Source: Acetobacteraceae bacterium (GTDB taxonomy: Bacteria; Pseudomonadota; Alphaproteobacteria; Acetobacterales; Acetobacteraceae). From it: a DNA stretch of 5,704 bases. The notes below the pieces were generated by a model. That model worked only from the letters and a program-made list of their open reading frames with translations, was not told the DNA's origin and ran no database searches. The DNA lies in the NCBI GenBank assembly GCA_947462945.1, contig CANHTE010000121.1, forward strand, positions 1-5,704, written 5' to 3'. The position numbers were made by a program, and so were the translations under genes. Every line of letters begins with the position of its first letter. The stretch's first letter is position 1. Positions 1 to 5,407 of the stretch are shown piece by piece.

Positions 1-948
1 CTCGCGCTGAAGCCGATGAACTGCCCCTGCCATGTGCAGATCTTCAACCAGGGCATCCGCAGCTATCGGGACCTGCCGCTGCGCATGGCGGAATTCGGCG
101 CCTGCCACCGCTATGAGCCCTCGGGCGCGCTGCATGGCATCATGCGCGTGCGTGGCTTCACGCAGGATGACGCGCATATCTTCTGCGAGGAAAGCCAGAT
201 CGCGGCGGAGACGGTGAAGTTCGTGGCCCTGCTCGCGGATATCTACCGCGACATGGGCTTCCCCGAATTCCGCGTGAAATTCTCCGACCGACCCGAAACC
301 CGCGCGGGTGACGACGCCACCTGGGACCGGGCAGAGGGCGCCCTGCGTGAGGCCTGCGCCATCGCCGGCGTTGAATATGAGTTGAACCCCGGCGAGGGCG
401 CCTTCTACGGCCCCAAGCTGGAATTCGTGCTGCGCGACGCCATCGGGCGCGACTGGCAATGCGGCACCCTTCAGGTGGATTTCGTGCTGCCCGAGCGGCT
501 GGACGCCGAATACACCGCCGAGGACGGCTCACGCCGCCGCCCCGTCATGTTGCACCGGGCCATTCTGGGCAGTTTCGAGCGGTTCCTGGGCATGTTGATC
601 GAGCAATATGCCGGCCGCTTCCCGCTTTGGCTGGCCCCCCGCCAGGTGGTGGTGGCCTCCATCGTGGATGACGCCGCGCCCTATGCGGCCGAGGTGGTGG
701 CCGCGCTGAAAGCCGCCGGCATCCGCGCCGAAGCCGATATCCGCAACGAGAAGATCAACCGCAAGGTGGTGGATCACATCGAGACGCGGGTCCCCATTCT
801 GGCCGTCGTCGGCCGGCGTGAGGCTGAGGAGGGCATGCTGGTCCTGCGCCGCCTGCCGGGCCGCGAGCAGGAAAGCCTGCCCTTGAAAGAGGCCATTGCC
901 CTGCTTGCAAATGAGGCAACCCCTCCCGACATGCGGGCAAATCCATAG
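1..948 (+). CDS. thrS: Threonyl-tRNA synthetase (ThrRS), C-terminal half, 5' end outside window
   Basis: This class II aminoacyl-tRNA synthetase attaches threonine to tRNA-Thr in the cytoplasm. The open frame enters from base 1, so the 315 visible residues are the C-terminal part. The first visible ATG (16) lies inside the catalytic core and is not the start. The three zinc ligands are present: Cys in NCPCH (fragment residue 8), His in DDAHIF (59) and His in MLHRAILGS (185). Their spacing matches E. coli Cys334, His385 and His511 exactly, so about 326 N-terminal residues (TGS and editing domains plus the start of the core) are missing. Motif 2 is around [12 protein letters not shown] and motif 3 around [11 protein letters not shown]. 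The anticodon-binding domain starts near [10 protein letters not shown] and runs to the TAG stop. The stop is 76 nt before the proposed infC start. The thrS-infC order is also found in E. coli, and the two genes may be cotranscribed here. The family call is very secure; nothing looks damaged. Confidence 0.97.
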   Translation, partial: LALKPMNCPCHVQIFNQGIRSYRDLPLRMAEFGACHRYEPSGALHGIMRVRGFTQDDAHIFCEESQIAAETVKFVALLADIYRDMGFPEFRVKFSDRPETRAGDDATWDRAEGALREACAIAGVEYELNPGEGAFYGPKLEFVLRDAIGRDWQCGTLQVDFVLPERLDAEYTAEDGSRRRPVMLHRAILGSFERFLGMLIEQYAGRFPLWLAPRQVVVASIVDDAAPYAAEVVAALKAAGIRAEADIRNEKINRKVVDHIETRVPILAVVGRREAEEGMLVLRRLPGREQESLPLKEAIALLANEATPPDMRANP

Positions 949-950
949 CA

Positions 951-977
951 GACGGTTGCGGCTTGACGCAGACCGTC
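951..977 (+). promoter_or_regulatory. Hairpin in the thrS-infC gap
   Basis: An inverted repeat starts two bases after the thrS stop. GACGGT (951-956) pairs with ACCGTC (972-977), and TGCG (957-960) pairs with CGCA (967-970). This gives a 10-bp stem with one bulged G (971) and a six-base loop (961-966). The next bases are CCATAACTCG with no T run, so it is not a canonical intrinsic terminator. It could stabilise the thrS 3' end, be a processing site, or influence infC expression in a thrS-infC transcript. The pairing is seen directly; the role is inference. Confidence 0.5.
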
Positions 978-1013
978 CCATAACTCGCTCTGACACCGTA
1001 TCGTAACTGAGAC

Positions 1014-1018
1014 AGGAG
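1014..1018 (+). promoter_or_regulatory. Shine-Dalgarno sequence that decides the infC start
   Basis: AGGAG at 1014-1018 is the only strong ribosome binding site ahead of infC. It is 6 nt from the ATA codon at 1025, a normal spacing. It is 21 nt from the first ATG at 1040, which is too far for efficient use. It therefore favours ATA as the start codon. Confidence 0.7.
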
Positions 1019-1024
1019 ACGACC

Positions 1025-1564
1025 ATAGCACGAGGCCCGATGCCCCCTTCGCCCCCCTCCCGCGAGGGGCCCCGCGTGAACGAGGAAATCCGCGTTCCGC
1101 AGGTCCGTCTGATTGACGAGAATGGCGAAATGCTTGGCGTATTGAGCATCCGCGACGCGCTGTACAAGGCGTTCCAGGCGGGGCTTGATCTACTGGAAAT
1201 CAGCCCGAACGCGGTGCCGCCGGTCTGCAAGATCACCGATTACGGCAAGTTCAAATACGAACAGCAGAAGAAGGCCAACGAGGCCCGCAAGAAGCAGAAG
1301 GTCGTTGAAATCAAGGAGATCAAGGTTCGCCCGAACATTGATGACCATGATTACGACGTGAAGATGCGCCAGGCGAAGGGCTTCATCGGCGAGGGCGACA
1401 AGGTGAAGGTCACCCTGCGCTTCCGTGGCCGCGAAATGGCGCACCAGGAACTGGGCGTGAAGCTGCTGGAGCGGATCCGCACGGAACTGATTGAACTGGT
1501 CAAGGTTGAATCCATGCCTCGGCTGGAAAATCGCCAGATGATCATGGTGCTGGCGCCCAAATAG
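1025..1564 (+). CDS. infC: Translation initiation factor IF3, probable ATA start
   Basis: IF3 binds the 30S subunit, keeps it apart from 50S, and checks that initiator tRNA sits on a proper start codon. The 179-residue product has the N-terminal domain ([19 protein letters not shown] onward, about residues 16-75). The linker helix follows ([12 protein letters not shown], about 72-83), and then the C-terminal domain with [33 protein letters not shown] and a MVLAPK end. Length is normal for the family. I chose ATA at 1025 because AGGAG lies 6 nt upstream and the frame is open. ATG at 1040 would lose only five residues (MARGP). E. coli infC starts with the rare codon AUU, and IF3 represses its own mRNA by discriminating against it; an ATA start would fit the same logic. 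rpmI-rplT, which often follow infC, are not next here. The product is certain; the start is likely. Confidence 0.95.
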   Translation: MARGPMPPSPPSREGPRVNEEIRVPQVRLIDENGEMLGVLSIRDALYKAFQAGLDLLEISPNAVPPVCKITDYGKFKYEQQKKANEARKKQKVVEIKEIKVRPNIDDHDYDVKMRQAKGFIGEGDKVKVTLRFRGREMAHQELGVKLLERIRTELIELVKVESMPRLENRQMIMVLAPK

Positions 1565-1571
1565 GGTGCAT

Positions 1572-1594
1572 GGAGGGGCCTCGCCCCTCCCTTT
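1572..1594 (+). terminator. Probable rho-independent terminator after infC
   Basis: GGAGGGGC (1572-1579) pairs perfectly with GCCCCTCC (1583-1590) around a CTC loop, giving an 8-bp, very GC-rich stem seven bases after the infC stop. It is followed by CTTTCCCGGCTTT, a modest T-rich tail. The stem would form in either direction, but the minus-strand side has no T run. It therefore fits infC better than the convergent kinase gene. Confidence 0.6.
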
Positions 1595-1596
1595 CC

Positions 1597-1624
1597 CGGC
1601 TTTGGCCGCTCAGGCCAAGAGCCG
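1597..1624. repeat. Second inverted repeat, spanning the kinase stop codon
   Basis: CGGCT (1597-1601) pairs with AGCCG (1620-1624), and TTGGCC (1602-1607) pairs with GGCCAA (1613-1618). This is an 11-bp stem with a bulged G at 1619 and a five-base loop. The stop codon of the minus-strand kinase gene (1610-1612) lies in the loop. Neither strand has a strong T run beyond it, so it is at most a weak terminator or a transcript-end stabiliser. Together with the hairpin at 1572-1590 it gives two stacked stem-loops between convergent genes. Confidence 0.4.
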
Positions 1625-2905
1625 TGCGACGTCCTCCATGGATGGGCGCTTCGCCGGTTGCGGCTGAACGCAGGCCTGCTGGATCTCCTGCAGCATGCCC
1701 AGCCCCTCCGCCTCATCTCGCGACAATTCCAGCAACTCCCCCACCAGCAGTCCGAAGGCGCGCGACTCGATCCGCTTCAGCCCCTCATCGGTGGCGGGGC
1801 GCAGCAGGCTAGCCGCGCCGAAATCGCTGAGCACCGCATCGCCCGAGGACCCGTCCCACAGGATATTGTGGGCATAGAGGTCCCCATGCAGCACGCGACG
1901 CCCGTGGAGGTGTGCCACCGCCCCCGAGATCCGGCGCGCGATGCGCAGCGCGGCCGGCGCCCGCAGGCGCAGGGTGGGGTCATAGACATCCCGCGTGCAG
2001 CTCTCGAGGCTGGGCGGCCCGGCCAGGATGCGCCAGCCCTCCGGGATCAACGGCATGAGCAGGCCTTCCGCAGCCTCCGGGTGCTCACCGATTCGGCCCA
2101 GTGCGGCGACAAGCTGCGGATGTCCCCCGGCCGTGATGCAGGCCGCCATCTCATGGGTGGGCAGCCCGTCGCTGGTCATCGCGCCCTTGAACAGCTTCAG
2201 CGCAACCGCCCTCGGCGCGGCCCCGGGCCCGTCCCGCCACAGCGCCGCATGCACAAGGCCGGACGCGCCCTGCCCGAGCAGGGGCCCCAGCTCCAGGTCG
2301 CGCCAGGGCACGATCCTGCAGGCTGGCGCGTCGATCCGGTCGAAGGGATTCCCCGCCAGGCCGAGCCAAGCCAGGGTCGGATGCTCGGCGAGCCAGGGGG
2401 GGGGGGCCTCGAAGCGATTGGCGGCGATGCGCAGAAGCTCCAGCCCGGGCGCCTCGGCCAGGCTCTCCGGCAGGGCCCGAAGTGCATTGCCGGAGAGCAT
2501 GAGCTTGCTGAGCGTCGGCCTTTGCCCGAGCACCGCCGGCAGCGCTGCGATCCGGTTGTCGGTGAGGGTCAGCCAGCGCAGCCGGGGGGGCAGGGCCTCG
2601 GCCGGAACCTCTCGCAGGCCAGTGCCGCGAAAGCCGACCTGGCTCAGCGCCGCGCAGTCACCCAGCACGGGGGGCAGCTGCTCGAAGCGATTGCCCGAGC
2701 AGAAGAGGATCCGCAGGCGGCGCAGGCGCCCGAACACGTCGGGCAGGCGGGACAGGGTATTGCCGCTCAGGTCCAGCACCTCCAGCGTATCGGCCAATCC
2801 CAGGATCTCGGGCGGAAACTCGGTGAGGCCGCACCCGACCAGCCGAAGCTCGCATGCGCCGGCCAGCGCCCCGCGGCGCAAATCCTTCAGGGTTTCTAGG
2901 CTCAT
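1610..2905 (-). CDS. Leucine-rich-repeat protein with C-terminal protein-kinase-like domain
   Basis: The 431-residue protein lacks an obvious signal peptide or membrane segment, so it is probably cytoplasmic. Residues about 17-190 hold seven to eight leucine-rich repeats of about 23 residues with the pattern LxxLxLSGNxLxxLP. Residues about 203-431 form a kinase fold: glycine loop GQGASG (211-216), ALK lysine (Lys237), possible helix-C Glu252, catalytic loop HGDLYAHN (340-347), DFG (361-363) and a late AKRPS. HRD is replaced by HGD and the usual catalytic-loop lysine by Tyr344. DFG is followed within about 20 residues by the helix-F-like ESRAFG with no APE motif, so the activation segment is very short. 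From memory it matches a known bacterial family annotated as LRR-containing protein kinase; substrate and role are unknown. Its ATG is not preceded by a clear Shine-Dalgarno sequence. An 11-C tract lies in codons 167-170. It is convergent with infC and divergent from ffh. Confidence 0.9.
   Translation of the reverse strand: MSLETLKDLRRGALAGACELRLVGCGLTEFPPEILGLADTLEVLDLSGNTLSRLPDVFGRLRRLRILFCSGNRFEQLPPVLGDCAALSQVGFRGTGLREVPAEALPPRLRWLTLTDNRIAALPAVLGQRPTLSKLMLSGNALRALPESLAEAPGLELLRIAANRFEAPPPWLAEHPTLAWLGLAGNPFDRIDAPACRIVPWRDLELGPLLGQGASGLVHAALWRDGPGAAPRAVALKLFKGAMTSDGLPTHEMAACITAGGHPQLVAALGRIGEHPEAAEGLLMPLIPEGWRILAGPPSLESCTRDVYDPTLRLRAPAALRIARRISGAVAHLHGRRVLHGDLYAHNILWDGSSGDAVLSDFGAASLLRPATDEGLKRIESRAFGLLVGELLELSRDEAEGLGMLQEIQQACVQPQPAKRPSMEDVARLLA
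2396..2406. repeat. Mononucleotide tract: 11 G (11 C on the kinase coding strand)
   Basis: Eleven consecutive G occur on the plus strand, read as C in the kinase gene, where they encode the end of Ala167 and Pro168-Pro170 (EAPPPW) in the last part of the LRR region. The reading frame is intact at this length. Gain or loss of one base would shift the frame. The two other frames stop at about 2197 and 2151, near Lys237 and before the catalytic loop. Shorter G runs occur at 2584-2590 (7) and 2669-2674 (6). Tracts of this length are slippage-prone and also sequencing-error hotspots. Confidence 0.9.
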
Positions 2906-2977
2906 GCGCAGGCGATAACAGGAATTCAGGATGGCCGCACGGCGCCAACCCGCTAGCCTTCGCCCGCGCCTTCCTGA

Positions 2978-3006
2978 TTGACTTGCCCGGGCCGCCGGCC
3001 TAGACG
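2978..3006 (+). promoter_or_regulatory. Probable sigma-70 promoter for the ffh-rpsP-rimM-trmD operon
   Basis: TTGACT (2978-2983) and TAGACG (3001-3006) are separated by exactly 17 bases. The -35 matches the TTGACA consensus at five of six positions. The -10 matches TATAAT at three of six, which is not unusual for GC-rich alphaproteobacteria. Transcription would start at about 3012-3014. The resulting leader ahead of the ffh GTG start is about 120 nt. No other convincing promoter is seen between here and trmD. Confidence 0.6.
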
Positions 3007-3071
3007 CCTCCTGTCAGGAAACCCTGGCATGGGTCCCGCGATCTGCGGGATCTCCGTCGCTCCGCGAGTTT

Positions 3072-3090
3072 CGCGCAGCGGCGCGTTTTT
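3072..3090 (+). terminator. Terminator-like hairpin P3 in the ffh leader
   Basis: CGCGC (3072-3076) pairs perfectly with GCGCG (3081-3085) around an AGCG loop, followed immediately by five T and then CGTT. The stem is short but entirely G-C. No rightward gene lies upstream apart from the leader itself, because the adjacent kinase gene reads leftward. If active, it would cut the ffh transcript about 75 nt after its start. It overlaps the alternative hairpin at 3063-3075. Confidence 0.4.
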
Positions 3091-3098
3091 CGTTGGCC

Positions 3099-3118
3099 TC
3101 GCGCGCAAGCGCGATTTT
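3099..3118 (+). terminator. Second terminator-like hairpin P4 just before the ffh start
   Basis: TCGCGC (3099-3104) pairs perfectly with GCGCGA (3109-3114) around GCAA, a GNRA-type tetraloop, and is followed by TTTTGATT. The ffh GTG start is 19 nt beyond the stem. It could act as a second terminator or limit ribosome access. It may also be only local GC-rich structure. Confidence 0.35.
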
Positions 3119-3133
3119 GATTGGGATCTTCGC

Positions 3134-4507
3134 GTGTTCGAGACGTTGGGCAACAGGTTGCAGGGAGTGTTCGACCGCCTGCGCGGCCGTGGCGCCCTGT
3201 CCGAAGCCGATGTTTCGGACGCGCTGCGCGAAGTGCGCGTGGCCCTGCTCGAAGCCGATGTCGCCCTTTCCGTCGTGAAGGACATCACCGCCCGCGTGCG
3301 CGAACGTGCCGTGGGGCAGGAAGTGATCCGCTCGATCCAGCCCGGCCAGCAGGTCGTCAAGATCGTCAATGACGCGCTGGTGGGAGCGCTTGGCGGCAAT
3401 GATCCCGGCCCGCGCGGCATCAGCCTGGATGCCGCCGCCCCCGTCGCCATCCTGATGGTCGGCCTGCAAGGCTCCGGCAAGACCACCACCTCCGGCAAGA
3501 TCGCGCTGCGCCTGAAGGGGCGGGAGCGCAAGAAGGTTCTGCTGGCGAGCCTGGACGTGCATCGCCCCGCCGCGCAATTGCAGTTGGCCCAGCTGGCCGA
3601 GCGCGCGGAAGTCACCAGCCTGCCCATCATCGCCGGCCAATCGCCCCTGCAGATCGCCGAGCGCGCGATGGATCTGGGCCGGCGCGAACTTTACGACGTG
3701 GTGATCCTCGACACCGCCGGCCGCCTCTCGATTGATGATGCGCTGATGGATGAGGTGGCCGCCGTGAAGGCCGCCGTCACGCCGCATGAAACGCTCCTCG
3801 TCGTGGATGCGATGACCGGCCAGGATGCGGTGAATACGGCGCGCATCTTCAATGAGCGGCTGGGCATCTCCGGCATTGTGATGACGCGCGTGGATGGCGA
3901 TGCGCGCGGTGGTGCCGCGCTCTCCATGCGGGCCGTGACCGGCGCGCCGATCAAGCTGCTGGGCGCCGGCGAAAAGCTGGACGCGCTGGAGGATTTCCAC
4001 CCCGACCGCATCGCCAACCGCATCCTGGGCATGGGCGACATCGTCTCCCTCGTCGAGCGCGCGGCGGAAAGCATTGACCAGGCCGAGGCCGAGAAGCTCG
4101 CCGCCCGGATGCAGAAGGGCCAGTTCAGCCTTGAGGATTACGCCAATCAGCTGAAGCAGATCGGCAAGATGGGCGGAATGAGCGGTTTGATGGGCATGCT
4201 GCCCGGCGTCGCCAAGGTGAAGGCGCAGTTGCAGGACGCCAATCTGGACACCGGCATGCTGAAGAAGCAGGCCGCCATCATCGGCAGCATGACGGTGGTC
4301 GAGCGCCGCAAGCCCGAGGTGATCAAGGCGTCGCGCAAGCGGCGCATCGCGGCCGGTTCGGGCGCCTCCGTGCAGGAGGTCAACCGGCTGCTCAAGCAAT
4401 TCGAGGACATGCGCGACATGATGAAGCGCATGAACAAGATGGGCCAGAAGGGGATGATGCGCGGCGGGCTCGCCAGCCTCCTCCCCCAAGGCCGACGTCC
4501 TTTTTAG
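3134..4507 (+). CDS. ffh: Signal recognition particle GTPase Ffh (SRP54 homologue), GTG start
   Basis: Ffh binds 4.5S RNA and signal sequences on nascent chains, then docks with FtsY at the membrane for co-translational targeting. From GTG at 3134 the protein has 457 residues. It contains an N-domain helical bundle (about 1-90) and a G domain with [10 protein letters not shown] (110-119), DVHRPAA (141-147), DTAGR (193-197), TRVDG (251-255) and GAGEKLD (277-283). The methionine-rich M domain follows, with finger-loop [15 protein letters not shown] (344-358) and the RNA-binding stretch [11 protein letters not shown] (400-410). GTG is chosen because [16 protein letters not shown] is the family N-terminus, with a weak GGGA 7 nt upstream. 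The same frame is open upstream, with ATG at 3029 preceded by AGGAA and TTG at 2978. The extra residues do not resemble Ffh, and the TTG lies on the -35 box. It heads an operon with rpsP, 29 nt downstream. Confidence 0.96.
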   Translation: MFETLGNRLQGVFDRLRGRGALSEADVSDALREVRVALLEADVALSVVKDITARVRERAVGQEVIRSIQPGQQVVKIVNDALVGALGGNDPGPRGISLDAAAPVAILMVGLQGSGKTTTSGKIALRLKGRERKKVLLASLDVHRPAAQLQLAQLAERAEVTSLPIIAGQSPLQIAERAMDLGRRELYDVVILDTAGRLSIDDALMDEVAAVKAAVTPHETLLVVDAMTGQDAVNTARIFNERLGISGIVMTRVDGDARGGAALSMRAVTGAPIKLLGAGEKLDALEDFHPDRIANRILGMGDIVSLVERAAESIDQAEAEKLAARMQKGQFSLEDYANQLKQIGKMGGMSGLMGMLPGVAKVKAQLQDANLDTGMLKKQAAIIGSMTVVERRKPEVIKASRKRRIAAGSGASVQEVNRLLKQFEDMRDMMKRMNKMGQKGMMRGGLASLLPQGRRPF

Positions 4508-4522
4508 CCTATGTTTTTTCTG

Positions 4523-4528
4523 AAGGAG
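4523..4528 (+). promoter_or_regulatory. Ribosome binding site of rpsP
   Basis: AAGGAG lies 8 nt before the rpsP ATG. It is one of the two strongest Shine-Dalgarno sequences in the window, in keeping with the high output needed for a ribosomal protein. It follows a T-rich stretch (six T at 4514-4519), which should be unstructured and accessible. Confidence 0.85.
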
Positions 4529-4536
4529 ACAGCCCG

Positions 4537-4872
4537 ATGGGCCTGAAGATTCGCCTTGCCCGCGCCGGCGCCAAGAAGCGCCCCTATTATCACATCGTGG
4601 TGGCCGATAGCCGTTCGCCGCGCGATGGCCGCTTCATCGAGAAGCTGGGCAGCTACAACCCCATGCTGCCGGCCGAGCACGCCGACCGCCTGCGCCTCCA
4701 GGAGGAGCGCATCAAGGAGTGGCTCGCCCAGGGTGCCCTGGCGACGGACCGCGTGGCGAAGTTCCTGGGCCGCGCTGGCCTGATGGAAATGCCGGCGATC
4801 CCGACGCAGCCGATCCAGTCGGCGCCGAAGAAGAAGGCGCAGGAACGCGCCGCAGCGAACGCCGCGCGCTGA
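4537..4872 (+). CDS. rpsP: 30S ribosomal protein bS16
   Basis: bS16 is a primary-to-intermediate binder of the 16S rRNA 5' domain and helps assemble the 30S subunit. The 111-residue product begins with the typical [20 protein letters not shown] and [20 protein letters not shown], the family signature region (residues 1-41). [21 protein letters not shown] (about residues 57-77) is the conserved later part. The last 30 or so residues form an Ala/Lys/Pro-rich tail ([16 protein letters not shown] end), absent from the 82-residue E. coli protein. Such longer tails are common in alphaproteobacteria. The ATG is well supported by AAGGAG. It lies 29 nt after ffh and 7 nt before rimM, so transcription with both neighbours is expected. 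Confidence 0.97.
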   Translation: MGLKIRLARAGAKKRPYYHIVVADSRSPRDGRFIEKLGSYNPMLPAEHADRLRLQEERIKEWLAQGALATDRVAKFLGRAGLMEMPAIPTQPIQSAPKKKAQERAAANAAR

Positions 4873-4879
4873 GACCTTC

Positions 4880-5407
4880 ATGGCACCGGCAATGATCCTG
4901 TTGGGCGAAATCGGGAGGCCGCACGGTGTGCGGGGCCTGGTGCGCGTCCGCAGCTTCACGGCCGAGCCGGAAGACCTCACCGCCTATGGCCCGCTGACGG
5001 ACGCCTCCGGCGCGCAGCGTTTCGCGCTGGAGATGCTCTCGCCCGATCTGGCGCGCATCGAAGGCGTGCAGGATCGCGACCAGGCGGCGAAGCTGACCGG
5101 CACCAAGCTCTACGTGCCGCGTGCGGCGCTGCCACCGCCCGAGGATGATGAGGAATACTACCTCTCCGACCTCGAAGGCATGGCGGCGTTCACGGCGGAA
5201 GGCCAGGCCCTGGGCCGGGTACGCGCGGTGGAGGATCACGGCGCGGGCGCGTTCCTCGTGCTGGAAGGCCCGCCCGAGCGGCTGGTGCCCTTCACGCGCG
5301 CGGCCGTGCCCGAGGTGAACGCGGCCGCCCGCCGCATCACCATCGTGCTTCCGGCCGAAATCCTGGTCGAACCGCAGCCCGGCGACGCCGAAGCAGGCGC
5401 CGCATGA
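4880..5407 (+). CDS. rimM: Ribosome maturation factor RimM
   Basis: RimM binds ribosomal protein uS19 and assists maturation of the 30S head and 16S rRNA 3' domain. The 175-residue protein has the N-terminal barrel with [18 protein letters not shown] (residues 9-26) and the middle [20 protein letters not shown] (66-85). The C-terminal PRC-barrel domain starts at EYYLSDLEG (92-100) and contains [11 protein letters not shown] (119-129) and LVPFT (135-139). Length is typical. The chosen ATG is 7 nt after the rpsP stop without a strong Shine-Dalgarno sequence, so translation is probably coupled to rpsP. A second in-frame ATG at 4892 would remove only four residues. The stop overlaps the trmD start (ATGA), again suggesting coupling. 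Confidence 0.96.
   Translation: MAPAMILLGEIGRPHGVRGLVRVRSFTAEPEDLTAYGPLTDASGAQRFALEMLSPDLARIEGVQDRDQAAKLTGTKLYVPRAALPPPEDDEEYYLSDLEGMAAFTAEGQALGRVRAVEDHGAGAFLVLEGPPERLVPFTRAAVPEVNAAARRITIVLPAEILVEPQPGDAEAGAA

Larger units (their letters stand above)
3013..3133 (+). promoter_or_regulatory. Structured 5' leader of ffh, candidate attenuator or short RNA
   Basis: Downstream of the promoter, four potential hairpins are packed into about 100 nt. P1 (3032-3052) pairs GGTCCCGC with GCGGGATC, including one G-U pair. P2 (3063-3075) pairs CGCGA with TCGCG. P3 (3072-3085) pairs CGCGC with GCGCG and is followed by TTTTT. P4 (3099-3114) pairs TCGCGC with GCGCGA around a GCAA loop and is followed by TTTTGATT. 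P2 and P3 share bases 3072-3075 and cannot both form. The layout resembles an attenuator. It could equally yield a short RNA of about 75 nt ending at P3. It does not contain the GGAAGGAAGC core of SRP RNA, and I recognise no known riboswitch. Pairings are seen; function is inference. Confidence 0.4.

Noticed and set aside
963..991. Possible separate infC promoter with a -35-like TTGACG at 963-968
   Set aside because: No credible -10 hexamer lies 16-18 bases downstream (CGCTCT at 17), and the TTGACG falls in the hairpin at 951-977.
529..1236. A 235-codon minus-strand open frame across the end of thrS and start of infC
   Set aside because: It overlaps two conserved genes and the hairpin between them, and resembles no known family. 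It is treated as a shadow frame.
1658..2899. A 413-codon plus-strand open frame opposite the kinase gene
   Set aside because: It mirrors the minus-strand gene across almost its whole length and is rich in Gln, Gly, Arg and Pro with no recognisable domain. The minus strand encodes clear LRR and kinase motifs, so this is a GC-rich shadow frame.
2906..2948. Kinase promoter on the minus strand (TGTTAT at 2920-2915 with TTGGCG at 2948-2943)
   Set aside because: The spacing between the two boxes is 22 bases, too long for a standard sigma-70 promoter. A -10 at TGTTAT would give an almost leaderless transcript, which fits the missing Shine-Dalgarno sequence, but support is too thin to list.
3010..3120. 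Possible 4.5S SRP RNA gene (ffs) directly upstream of ffh
   Set aside because: The position is tempting and GTCAGG occurs at 3013-3018. However, the conserved helix-8 core GGAAGGAAGCAGCC is absent and the long rod-like pairing is not seen.
3014..4489. A 491-codon minus-strand open frame opposite ffh
   Set aside because: It is His/Gly/Leu-rich antisense of the conserved Ffh sequence, with no motifs of its own. Long antisense frames are expected in high-GC genes.
4488..4519. Possible terminator between ffh and rpsP (AAGG/CCTT stem followed by T-rich sequence)
   Set aside because: The stem is only 4 bp with a seven-base loop inside the ffh coding end, and the six-T run is detached from it. It reads as an accessible ribosome binding region, not a terminator.
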